Shown here one piece after another: positions 1-6,954 of a stretch of 15,830 bases of DNA. This DNA is from Asaia bogorensis (GTDB taxonomy: Bacteria; Pseudomonadota; Alphaproteobacteria; Acetobacterales; Acetobacteraceae). The notes under the pieces were generated by a model. That model was not told the origin of the DNA. It saw nothing but the letters and a program-made list of their open reading frames with translations, and ran no database searches. Each line of letters opens with the position of its first letter. Within the stretch, counting starts at the first letter, position 1. Both the position numbers and the translations under genes were made by a program. Location: NCBI GenBank assembly GCA_945886995.1, contig CAMCZJ010000050.1, forward strand, positions 1-15,830. Direction: 5' to 3'.

Positions 1-459
1 GCACGCGTTTCCAATACGCCGGGGCGCACGCGCCAGCTCAATTTTTTTAATCTCGGCGAGCGGCTCGTGCTCGTGGATATGCCGGGCTATGGCTATGCCA
101 AGGCATCGAAGGAATTGCAGGCCGATTGGCAGGGCATGATGTTCGAATACCTGCGCGGGCGGCCCAATCTGCGTCGCGTATTGCTGCTGATGGATGCGCG
201 GATTGAAACCAAATCCGCTGACCTCGCCGCGATGAAACTATTGGATGAGGCTGCAGTCGCGTTTCAGATCGTACTGACCAAGGCAGATGACGTGCCGCCC
301 GCGCAATTCGCCAAGCGCCTGGCCGAGGTTGAGGCGCTGGCGCGGCGCCATATCGCGGCCCACCCGATGGTGATGGTGACCAGCAGCGAAACCGGCCAAG
401 GCATGCCCGAATTGCGGGCAGAACTTTCCGCCTTTGCTTTGCCCGCCTTGCCTGCCTGA
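1..459 (+). CDS. engB: EngB/YihA ribosome-biogenesis GTPase (5' end missing)
   Basis: This is the C-terminal part of the GTPase that helps assemble the large ribosomal subunit. The reading frame is open from base 1, so the start and the G1 P-loop lie outside the window. Visible motifs are the family-typical G2 region NTPGRTRQLNFF (bases 13-48), the G3 segment DMPGYGYA just after base 75, the G4 motif TKAD near base 280, and the G5-like TSSETG near base 380. A GTG at 67 could be mistaken for a start, but the conserved G2 motif upstream of it is in frame, so the gene is truncated by the window edge rather than short. It ends with TGA at 457-459, three bases from the end of the convergent parC, with no obvious terminator between them. 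Confidence 0.95.
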   Translation, partial: ARVSNTPGRTRQLNFFNLGERLVLVDMPGYGYAKASKELQADWQGMMFEYLRGRPNLRRVLLLMDARIETKSADLAAMKLLDEAAVAFQIVLTKADDVPPAQFAKRLAEVEALARRHIAAHPMVMVTSSETGQGMPELRAELSAFALPALPA

Positions 460-462
460 AGC

Positions 463-2694
463 CTATTCAAACCGGTTTGACCGCGGGAACCCATTGGGCG
501 GCGCCTTGCCCGCGCCGGCGCGGTTGCCAACCCAGGCGCGCAAATCCGTCTCAACCCGCGTCCTTTCGCCAAGCACCCAGGAAAGCCCTTCCTTGCGTGT
601 AAACACCTTGGCATCCGCCAGCCCACCATCGCGATAGCTCTGCAATTGCACGCCGCGCCCGCGCGTCATTTCCGGCACCTGATCAATCGGGAAAATCAGC
701 AATTTGCGATTCTCGCCAATCACCGCGATGGAATCACCCTCGGCTGGCGCGCAGACCGCTGCTTCCGCCGGCGGGTCCACATTCAAGACCTGTTTGCCGG
801 TGCGCTTTTCCGCAAGCAAATCCTCGGCCTTCACCAAAAAACCCTTGCCATCTGAAGCGGCAACCAGATAGCGCAACCCTTCACGATGCACGAATAGCGT
901 AACCACCGCATCTTCATTTGTAAGGTCAAGCATCAGCCGCACCGGCTGCCCATCACCGCGCCCGCGCGGGATGGTATCGGCCTTCAGCGTGAAGGCCTTG
1001 CCGTTGGTCGCAAACAGCACCAACCGATCTGTGGTTTCGGCATGGAGTACCATGAAAAGGCTATCGCCTTCCTTGAAACGCAATTCGCTATCCAAGGACA
1101 CATGGCCCTTCTGCGCCCTGATCCAGCCTTTCTCAGACAGGATCACGGTAATGGGCTCACGCTCCACAAAAGCGGCTTCATCCACCACCACTTCGGGCAG
1201 GACTGCGCCGGTGGCCGTGCGTCGCGCCCCCAGCGCGCCATCACCAAAGCGCGCGCGCATGCTCTCAATTTCTTCCGCAATCGTCGCCCAGCGCGCGGCT
1301 TCTGATTTCATCAGCGCCTGCAGCTTCTTCTGTTCCGCGCTGAGCTTCTTATGCTCCTTGCGGATTTCCATTTCTTCAAGGCGCCTGAGTGCGCGCAGCC
1401 GCATATTCAGGATGGCTTCGGCTTGGGTATCGGTCAGGCCAAAGCGTTCCATGAGGCTCGGCTTCGGTTCATCTTCCTCGCGGATGATACGGATTACCTC
1501 ATCTAAGTTAAGATAAGCGATCAGATAGCCATCAAGAATCTCAAGCCGTCGTGCAATGGCACCAAGCCGATGGTTGGTGCGCCGTTGCAGCACCTCATGC
1601 CGATGATCCAGCCAGGCGCGCAGCACTTCCTTCAGGCTCATGACGCGTGGCGTGCGGTTGGCATCCAGCACATTCATGTTCAGCGGAAAGCGCGATTCCA
1701 ACGCCGTGGCGCGGAACAGCGTTTCCATCAGCACCGCCGGTTCCACATTGCGCGATTTGGGTTCCAGCACGACCCGCACCTGTTCGGTGCTTTCATCGCG
1801 CAAATCGGCCAGCAGCGGCAGTTTCTTTTCTTCAAGTAGCTGCGCGATCTGTTCGATCAGCCTAGCCTTCTGCACCTGATAGGGGATTTCGGTGATGATA
1901 ATCACCCAGCTTCCGGCCTTGCCCTTTTCCACTTCCCATTTGGCGCGCACACGAAACCCGCCACGGCCGGTTTCATAGGCTTCGCGGATCGCCTCAGCGC
2001 TTTCCACCAGAATGCCACCGGTCGGGAAATCCGGCCCCTTGATGTGCTGCAACAGCCGATCCGTGCCGACATCCGGGTTGCGCACCAATTCCAGCGCCGC
2101 GGCACAAAGCTCCCCGGCGTTATGCGGCGGGATGGAGGTTGCCATGCCAACCGCAATCCCCGCCGCGCCATTGGCGAGAAGATGCGGAAAGGCCGCCGGC
2201 AGTACGATGGGTTCGCGTTCTTCCCCATCATAAGTCGCGCGGAAATCAACCGCATCTTCCTCAATCCCTTCCAGCAGCGCCTGCGCCACTTCGGTCAGCC
2301 GCGCTTCGGTGTAACGCATGGCGGCGGGGTTATCGCCATCAATATTGCCGAAATTGCCCTGGCCTTCGACCAGCGGATAACGGGCGGCAAAATCCTGCGC
2401 GAGCCGCACCATCGCCTCATAAATCGCGGCATCGCCATGGGGGTGATATTTACCCATCACATCGCCCACGATACGCGCGCATTTTTTGAACCCCGCATCC
2501 GGGTCCAGCCGCAATTGCCGCATCGCCCAAAGCAGGCGGCGATGCACGGGCTTCAGCCCATCGCGTACGTCAGGCAGTGACCGCGCGGTTATGGTGGAAA
2601 GCGCATAAGCCAAATAGCGTTCAGACAAAGCATCCGCGAGCCGCGTTTCACGTTCCGCCCCGCTGGGCGTCAGGGTTTTCACATCATCGGGCAT
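463..2694 (-). CDS. parC: DNA topoisomerase IV subunit A (ParC)
   Basis: This subunit breaks and rejoins DNA in topoisomerase IV, which decatenates daughter chromosomes together with ParE. The 743 residues match the usual alphaproteobacterial ParC length. Visible are the N-terminal breakage-reunion domain with GDVMGKYHPHGDAAIYEAM (about 77-95), the catalytic tyrosine Y128 in AAMRYTEARL, the NGAAGIAVGMAT motif, a charged coiled-coil tower region with IRKEHKKLSAEQKK, and C-terminal beta-pinwheel repeats such as RGRGDGQPV and TRGRGVQLQSY. The short C-terminal region favours ParC over GyrA. The residue equivalent to E. coli Ser80 is Ala89, and the acidic position is kept as Glu93. A modest AAGGA lies about 12 nt before the ATG. 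A perfect 14-bp palindrome, TCAAACCGGTTTGA (467-480), covers its last codons. Confidence 0.96.
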   Translation of the reverse strand: MPDDVKTLTPSGAERETRLADALSERYLAYALSTITARSLPDVRDGLKPVHRRLLWAMRQLRLDPDAGFKKCARIVGDVMGKYHPHGDAAIYEAMVRLAQDFAARYPLVEGQGNFGNIDGDNPAAMRYTEARLTEVAQALLEGIEEDAVDFRATYDGEEREPIVLPAAFPHLLANGAAGIAVGMATSIPPHNAGELCAAALELVRNPDVGTDRLLQHIKGPDFPTGGILVESAEAIREAYETGRGGFRVRAKWEVEKGKAGSWVIIITEIPYQVQKARLIEQIAQLLEEKKLPLLADLRDESTEQVRVVLEPKSRNVEPAVLMETLFRATALESRFPLNMNVLDANRTPRVMSLKEVLRAWLDHRHEVLQRRTNHRLGAIARRLEILDGYLIAYLNLDEVIRIIREEDEPKPSLMERFGLTDTQAEAILNMRLRALRRLEEMEIRKEHKKLSAEQKKLQALMKSEAARWATIAEEIESMRARFGDGALGARRTATGAVLPEVVVDEAAFVEREPITVILSEKGWIRAQKGHVSLDSELRFKEGDSLFMVLHAETTDRLVLFATNGKAFTLKADTIPRGRGDGQPVRLMLDLTNEDAVVTLFVHREGLRYLVAASDGKGFLVKAEDLLAEKRTGKQVLNVDPPAEAAVCAPAEGDSIAVIGENRKLLIFPIDQVPEMTRGRGVQLQSYRDGGLADAKVFTRKEGLSWVLGERTRVETDLRAWVGNRAGAGKAPPNGFPRSNRFE

Positions 2695-2829
2695 GGGCGA
2701 TTCGTATCCTTATCTAATGATGGGTCTAACGCTGGGTTCGGCGTCTCGCAAAGGCTAAAAATTCAAAACCGCTTCTGCCTTGCTGCGGCTTCAACACTTC
2801 ATAAAGCATTCTTGCCGTATTCTTAGGTC

Positions 2830-3201
2830 ATGTTGAACGTCGCACTCGCACCATCCACACTGGGCTTTACGCCACAAACAGCTTCGCCAGTCTGGGTGAC
2901 CTGGGCTGAGGGCTTTGCCGGGCGCCTGACACTTGCGCCACGCGGCGAATATCGCCGCTTCCTGGTCTTCACTCAGGCGGATTCGCCCTTCAGCGCGGCG
3001 GAAAAAGCGCAGCAGACTCTCCAGGATCTGGGTTGGGAGCGCGTGTTTACCCAGGCCGGCCCGCGGTTTGACCCTGAAAGGCTGCATTCCCTGCCGGAAG
3101 AGTTTCACGAGATTTGTGAAGCTGCCATGGGCGGGCAGACCGGCATTATGCATTACCGCGTTAGTCGGCGGTTAAGGCCGCAACTCTTTCCTGTAATCTG
3201 A
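2830..3201 (+). CDS. small protein of unknown function
   Basis: I do not recognise this 123-residue protein. It looks coding: its composition is that of a soluble globular protein, with several tryptophans and alternating charged and hydrophobic residues such as RGEYRRFLVFTQ, and most codons after the first twenty end in G or C, as in the neighbours. No signal peptide or membrane segment is visible. The start is uncertain. Only a weak TTAGG lies close before the ATG, and a TATTCT hexamer seven bases upstream of it could mean a leaderless transcript. The gene is divergent from parC (135 bp between starts) and convergent with recO, overlapping the recO 3' end by 41 bp. An antisense frame over the same bases (2791-3153) has a less protein-like composition and was not preferred. 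Confidence 0.6.
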   Translation: MLNVALAPSTLGFTPQTASPVWVTWAEGFAGRLTLAPRGEYRRFLVFTQADSPFSAAEKAQQTLQDLGWERVFTQAGPRFDPERLHSLPEEFHEICEAAMGGQTGIMHYRVSRRLRPQLFPVI

Positions 3202-3901
3202 AGCGCGCTTCGGGCAGCGGCCGGTGGCGCGCGCCAAATGCATCGCGTTCCAGGAAATGCCCTGTCAGCCGCAAGCCGGCCAACCAGGTGGCGGCATCGC
3301 CCTGGCTTTCCGCATCCTTCAGGAAGCCGGGCAGGGGCAATAGCTTGTCGAGATAAGGCGCTGCGGCACCAGCGCTCACGGCCCGCCCGCTCCGGGGGGA
3401 GACATGGGTCAGACCTTCGCTCACCCCCGTGACGGCGCAGGTGGCAAGATCAAGCCCATAGCCAAGTTCGGCCAGGATCAGCGCTTCAAAGCGCACATAA
3501 TCCGCCATTACCCCTTCAGCGCCCCCGGCCAAATGGCCGATCAGGGAAACCAGCCCGGCAAAGGCGCGTGGATGCGCCTCCCGCTCTGGCAGGGCGTCGG
3601 CGGCAATGGCGCAGGCGGAGGACAGCAGCGCGAGCGCGAGAGGTTCATCCATCGCCAATGCTGCCGCCGGATGCACCAATTCGCCACTCAGACTACCCAA
3701 TTGATCCGAAAGCCTGGCAACCCAGCGCGCCTCAATCAAATTGCCCGGCAGCCATAGCCCGGCCTGCGCGCGGGAGCCGCCACCCTTCACCAGCCCGGCA
3801 TGGCGGCCTTGCGCTTGGGTCAGCACCGTCACCACCGCGCCGCCTTCGCCATGCGGGCGCAAATCCAGCACCACCGCTGGGGCCTGCCATTCAATGCTCA
3901 T
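3161..3901 (-). CDS. recO: DNA repair protein RecO
   Basis: RecO works with RecR (and RecF) to load RecA on SSB-coated single-stranded DNA in gap repair. The 246 residues match the family. The N-terminal OB-fold begins WQAPAVVLDLRPHGEGG and includes GLVKGGGSR (about residues 36-44). The C-terminal helical part has the alphaproteobacterial-type segment CAVTGVSEGLTHVSPRSGRA and then PYLDKLLPLPGF. Only one cysteine remains where some RecO proteins have a zinc finger. It is the last gene of the minus-strand cluster, 12 bases after era, so it is probably cotranscribed with era and rnc. An AGG lies about 8 nt before the ATG. Its last 41 bases overlap the end of the convergent small gene at 2830-3201. 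Confidence 0.95.
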   Translation of the reverse strand: MSIEWQAPAVVLDLRPHGEGGAVVTVLTQAQGRHAGLVKGGGSRAQAGLWLPGNLIEARWVARLSDQLGSLSGELVHPAAALAMDEPLALALLSSACAIAADALPEREAHPRAFAGLVSLIGHLAGGAEGVMADYVRFEALILAELGYGLDLATCAVTGVSEGLTHVSPRSGRAVSAGAAAPYLDKLLPLPGFLKDAESQGDAATWLAGLRLTGHFLERDAFGARHRPLPEARFRLQERVAALTAD

Positions 3902-3913
3902 GGCGCAGCCTGC

Positions 3914-4807
3914 TCAGCCGGCATCCTCAAGCCCAATGGCGCGGATGCGCGCGGCGGTTTCATCCCAATCGGGCTTTTCCTTCACATTCAGGAAAAGATG
4001 CACCGGGCGTTCGAGCAGCTTCGTCAATTCCAACCGCGCCAGCCGGCCGATTTCACGGATCCGGCTGCCCTTATCCCCAATCAGGATCGCCTTTTGCGTC
4101 GCGCGCGCGATATAGATCGTGCAGTCAATGCGCACCGACCCGTCGGGCTTTTCGGTCCAGGTTTCGGTTTCAACCGAAGCGTGATGCGGCACTTCCTGAT
4201 GCGTCTGCCGCAGGATCTGTTCGCGTACAATCTCGGCTGCCAGCATGCGGTTGGGCAAATCGGTCAGATCATCTTCCGGGAAAAGATAAGGCCCCGGCGG
4301 CGCGGCTTCCGCTAGCCGATCCAACAAACGGTCCAAGCCTTCGCCCTTTTCGGCGGAGATCATGAAGGTCTCGGCAAAGGGTAGCAGCTTGTGCAGTTCT
4401 GCCGTCAGCGGCAGCAATTGCTCGCGCGGGATGAGATCGGTCTTGTTCAGCGCCAACCAAATGGGCCGGCGCGTCTTGCCGAGCTTTTCGATGATGGCAC
4501 GCAAGGGCTCCGTCAGCCCGGCGCGCGCATCCACGATCAGGAGCGAGACATCAGCATCCTGCGCGCCACCCCAGGCAGCGGCAACCATGGCGCGATCCAG
4601 CCGCCGGCGTGGTGTGAAAATGCCGGGCGTATCCACCAACACCAACTGACTCTGCCCCCGCATCACCACAGCGCGCACCCTGAAGCGCGTTGTCTGCGGC
4701 TTGGGCGAGACAATCGTCACCTTGCTGCCGGCGAGCCGGTTCACCAGCGTGGATTTGCCGGCATTGGGCGCGCCCAGAATGGCAATCAACCCACAACGCG
4801 TTGTCAT
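3914..4807 (-). CDS. era: GTPase Era
   Basis: Era is an essential GTPase that binds the 3' end of 16S rRNA and couples small-subunit maturation to growth. All motifs are visible in the 297 residues: P-loop GAPNAGKS (12-19), the switch I segment SPKPQTTRFRV (34-44), DTPG (59-62), NKTD (121-124) and SAEKG (151-155). The linker YLFPEDDLTDLP (about 174-185) is typical of Era. A C-terminal KH RNA-binding domain follows, with IGDKGSRIREIG (243-254) and VHLFLNVKEKPDW near the end. Its ATG overlaps the rnc stop codon in an ATGA arrangement, which implies translational coupling with RNase III, the usual partner. Confidence 0.98.
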   Translation of the reverse strand: MTTRCGLIAILGAPNAGKSTLVNRLAGSKVTIVSPKPQTTRFRVRAVVMRGQSQLVLVDTPGIFTPRRRLDRAMVAAAWGGAQDADVSLLIVDARAGLTEPLRAIIEKLGKTRRPIWLALNKTDLIPREQLLPLTAELHKLLPFAETFMISAEKGEGLDRLLDRLAEAAPPGPYLFPEDDLTDLPNRMLAAEIVREQILRQTHQEVPHHASVETETWTEKPDGSVRIDCTIYIARATQKAILIGDKGSRIREIGRLARLELTKLLERPVHLFLNVKEKPDWDETAARIRAIGLEDAG

Positions 4808-5475
4808 GTTTCCAATACCTTCAACCAGGCTTCCGCCGCCGCTTGTTCGGCCGCGCGTTTGCTATCGCCCTCACCCTGCGCTTCCCGCCCCGCTGCCAGC
4901 ACACTTATCACAAATCGCGGCGCATGGGCGGGGCCGCTTGACTGCACAAGCCCATAGGCCGGCAAACCCAAGCCTCGGCCCAGAGTCCATTCCTGCAGGC
5001 GATTTTTGGCAGAGGTCGGCGGGCGCAGATCCGCTTCAATCAGCCCGGCAAAGCAGCGCCGCACCAAGGCGCGTGCCGGCGCGATACCACCATCCAGATA
5101 AATCGCGCCCAGCACCGCTTCAAAAGCATCGGAAAGCAGATTGCGCGGCCCCATCAGCCCCGTGGCGCGATAGCGGGCCGGCATGCGCAGTTCAGCGCCA
5201 AGCCTGAGTTCTTCAGCAATTTTGCAGAGCGTATCGGCAGACACCAGCATGGAAAGCCGCTTTGCCAAATCCCCTTCGCGTTCAGCGGGAAAGCGTTCCG
5301 CCAACCATTCTGCAATGCAAAGCCCAAGCACACGATCGCCCACGAATTCCAGCCGCTCATTGGAAAGCAGCCCCTCACCACGGCTTTCCGCATCGGTGCT
5401 ATGGGTCAATGCGCGGTCCAGCAATTCAGGTTTGGCGAACCAATGGCCAAGCCTTTCTTGCAAATCAGCACTCAT
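4804..5475 (-). CDS. rnc: ribonuclease III
   Basis: RNase III cleaves double-stranded RNA, including precursor rRNA and structured mRNAs. The 223 residues contain the signature NERLEFVGDRVLGL (39-52) with acidic residues E40, E43 and D47. The second acidic pair, D116 and E119, is in LLSDAFEAVLGAIYLDGG. The C-terminal double-stranded RNA-binding domain runs from about residue 155 and ends with the typical GDSKRAAEQAAAEAWL helix. It overlaps era by 4 bases. Its 117-bp leader after lepB contains one copy of the dispersed palindrome (5531-5581). A GGGAG lies about 11 nt before the ATG. RNase III autoregulation through a 5' hairpin is known in E. coli; whether this palindrome plays such a role here is inference. 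Confidence 0.97.
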   Translation of the reverse strand: MSADLQERLGHWFAKPELLDRALTHSTDAESRGEGLLSNERLEFVGDRVLGLCIAEWLAERFPAEREGDLAKRLSMLVSADTLCKIAEELRLGAELRMPARYRATGLMGPRNLLSDAFEAVLGAIYLDGGIAPARALVRRCFAGLIEADLRPPTSAKNRLQEWTLGRGLGLPAYGLVQSSGPAHAPRFVISVLAAGREAQGEGDSKRAAEQAAAEAWLKVLET

Positions 5476-5530
5476 GTGTCGTGCGGCTCCCGCTCACGTT
5501 CGTTCACGGGAACCACACTACATTTTTGTC

Positions 5531-5581
5531 TGGTCGTATTGTCCGAGTCGCCAAGTGATTCCACTTGGCTTGAAAACACTC
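5531..5581 (+). repeat. dispersed hairpin repeat, copy R1 (rnc leader)
   Basis: This is one of six copies of an imperfect palindrome in the window. Its inner stem is GCCAAGTG paired with CACTTGGC around an ATTC loop. The outer arms, GTATTGTC and GAAAACAC, are diverged by two mismatches. Compared with the R3-R5 copies the inner stem has changed on both arms (GCG/CGC to GTG/CAC), so pairing is kept by compensating changes. It lies between the lepB stop and the rnc start and would be transcribed in the cluster mRNA. Confidence 0.85.
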
Positions 5582-5592
5582 CGTGCGGCGTA

Positions 5593-6345
5593 TCATCTGA
5601 CAGCGCTGAAAAGCCGAGACCAGCGAATGGCAAAGGGCCAATTCCACACCTGCCACCAGGAAGCCGAGCCATCCACGGAGAAGAAAATGAACTCCGCGCG
5701 CCCGACCAGATTCTCAATCGGGATGAAGCCAACGGCATTCATCGCGCGGCTATCCAGGCTATTGTCACGATTATCGCCCATGGCGAAAACATGCCCCGCA
5801 GGCACGCGGAATTCCGGCGTGTTATCCAAGGGCGCATCATCGGATGCTTCCAGAATGTCATGCGCGACACCCGGCGCGCCATCAATGGCAGGCAGGAATT
5901 CGCGGAAGCGCCGCACCGTGATGCGCGGGCCATCGCCTTCCACCGTATAGGGGCCAAGCAAATCCCGCCGCACCGGCGCGCCATTCAAATACAGAATGCC
6001 CGCGCGCATCTGCACGCGATCCCCAGGTAGGCCGATGATGCGCTTGATGTAATCCGTGCTGCCATCACGCGGCAGCTTGAACACCGCAACATCACCGCGC
6101 TTTGGGGGGGAGGCGAAAATACGCCCTTCGAAAAGATTGGGGCTGAAGGGCATGGAATGGCGCGAATAGCCATAGGAAAATTTAGAGACAAAAAGATAAT
6201 CCCCAACCAGCAGGGAAGGGATCATGGAACCCGATGGGATATTGAAAGGCTCGAACGCCACCGTGCGGATGCCAACCGCGATCAGCGCCGCATAGATGAT
6301 GGTTTTCACGCTTTCCAGCCAGCCGCCTGAGTTCTTCGAGGCCAT
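5593..6345 (-). CDS. lepB: signal peptidase I
   Basis: LepB is the membrane serine/lysine protease that removes signal peptides from exported proteins on the periplasmic face. Counting from the preferred ATG, residues 15-31 form one membrane segment. The catalytic Ser40 is in FNIPSGSMIPSLLVGD, the catalytic Lys101 in DYIKRIIGLPGDR, and box E reads MGDNRDNSLDSR. At 250 residues with a single N-terminal anchor it is a typical alphaproteobacterial LepB. A GTG 39 bases further upstream (6384) would add 13 residues, but it has no ribosome-binding site. The ATG at 6345 has GGAAG four bases upstream, so I chose it. Palindromic repeats lie on both sides of the gene: R2 upstream and R1 downstream. Confidence 0.95.
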   Translation of the reverse strand: MASKNSGGWLESVKTIIYAALIAVGIRTVAFEPFNIPSGSMIPSLLVGDYLFVSKFSYGYSRHSMPFSPNLFEGRIFASPPKRGDVAVFKLPRDGSTDYIKRIIGLPGDRVQMRAGILYLNGAPVRRDLLGPYTVEGDGPRITVRRFREFLPAIDGAPGVAHDILEASDDAPLDNTPEFRVPAGHVFAMGDNRDNSLDSRAMNAVGFIPIENLVGRAEFIFFSVDGSASWWQVWNWPFAIRWSRLFSAVR

Positions 6346-6417
6346 GTCACTTCCAAAAGCTTCGCCATTTCGGCGCAAGAACACCGCGGCGAAACTGCCG
6401 GGGCGTGTCAGGACTTA

Positions 6418-6466
6418 GAGCATTTTCAGGCCAAGTGAAATCGCTTGGCGGCTCGGAAAATGCGCC
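6418..6466 (-). repeat. dispersed hairpin repeat, copy R2 (acpS-lepB gap)
   Basis: This copy is in the orientation beginning GAGCATTTTC on the plus strand, the same as R6 and opposite to R1 and R3-R5. The outer arms GCATTTTC and GAAAATGC pair perfectly. The inner arms are GCCAAGTG and CGCTTGGC, which give one G-T wobble in plus-strand RNA but a C-A mismatch in the minus-strand mRNA. The flanking sequence does not contain the start-codon module seen beside R3 and R6. Most of the 153-bp gap between acpS and the lepB ORF is this repeat plus unremarkable sequence. Confidence 0.85.
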
Positions 6467-6538
6467 CAAGCATTAAACCAGTACCTGTCTGCCGCGCGCA
6501 TCCGCGCCAGGCGGGTTCTAGTGGCGCCATCGGCCCCA

Positions 6539-6946
6539 TCAAGGAAGCGGCACGGCGGTGATGACCACCATCGCCTGGGCATAGGGAAATTCATCGGTCA
6601 TGGTAAGCGCAATCACCGCCCCATGGCCCGCCGGGGTGATGGCCTTAAGCCGCTCAGCCGCGCCCCCCGTCAATCGCAGCGTAGGCTGGCCGGATGGCAG
6701 GTTCACCACGCCCAAATCCCGCCAAAAGACGCCGGCGCGAAAGCCGGTGCCAAGCGCCTTGGAAGCGGCTTCCTTGGCCGCGAAGCGCTTGGCATAGGTG
6801 GCGGCACGGATGCGTTCCGTGCGCTTCTCCGCTTTCGCGCGCTCCGCTGTGGTGAAGATCCGCTCCAGAAAACGCTCGCCATGGCGTTCAATGGTGCGTT
6901 CAATGCGCCGGATATCCAGAATATCCGACCCGATACCGATAATCAT
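6539..6946 (-). CDS. acpS: holo-[acyl-carrier-protein] synthase
   Basis: AcpS transfers 4'-phosphopantetheine from CoA to apo-ACP, activating it for fatty acid synthesis. The 135 residues begin MIIGIGSDILDIRRIE, with the magnesium-binding D8. The second metal-binding motif KRFAAKEAASKALG follows, with E59. A TMTDEFPYAQAMVVI strand near the end is also typical. The ATG has AGGG about 6 nt upstream. The gene starts 8 bases after the rsh stop, so it is probably cotranscribed. In many alphaproteobacteria pdxJ directly precedes acpS; here rsh does. Confidence 0.97.
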   Translation of the reverse strand: MIIGIGSDILDIRRIERTIERHGERFLERIFTTAERAKAEKRTERIRAATYAKRFAAKEAASKALGTGFRAGVFWRDLGVVNLPSGQPTLRLTGGAAERLKAITPAGHGAVIALTMTDEFPYAQAMVVITAVPLP

Positions 6947-6954
6947 GGGAAGCC

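Noticed and set aside
467..480. Perfect 14-bp palindrome TCAAACCGGTTTGA at the engB-parC junction, considered as a bidirectional terminator
   Set aside because: It lies inside parC coding sequence, forms only a short stem with a 4-base loop as RNA, and has no T-run on either strand.
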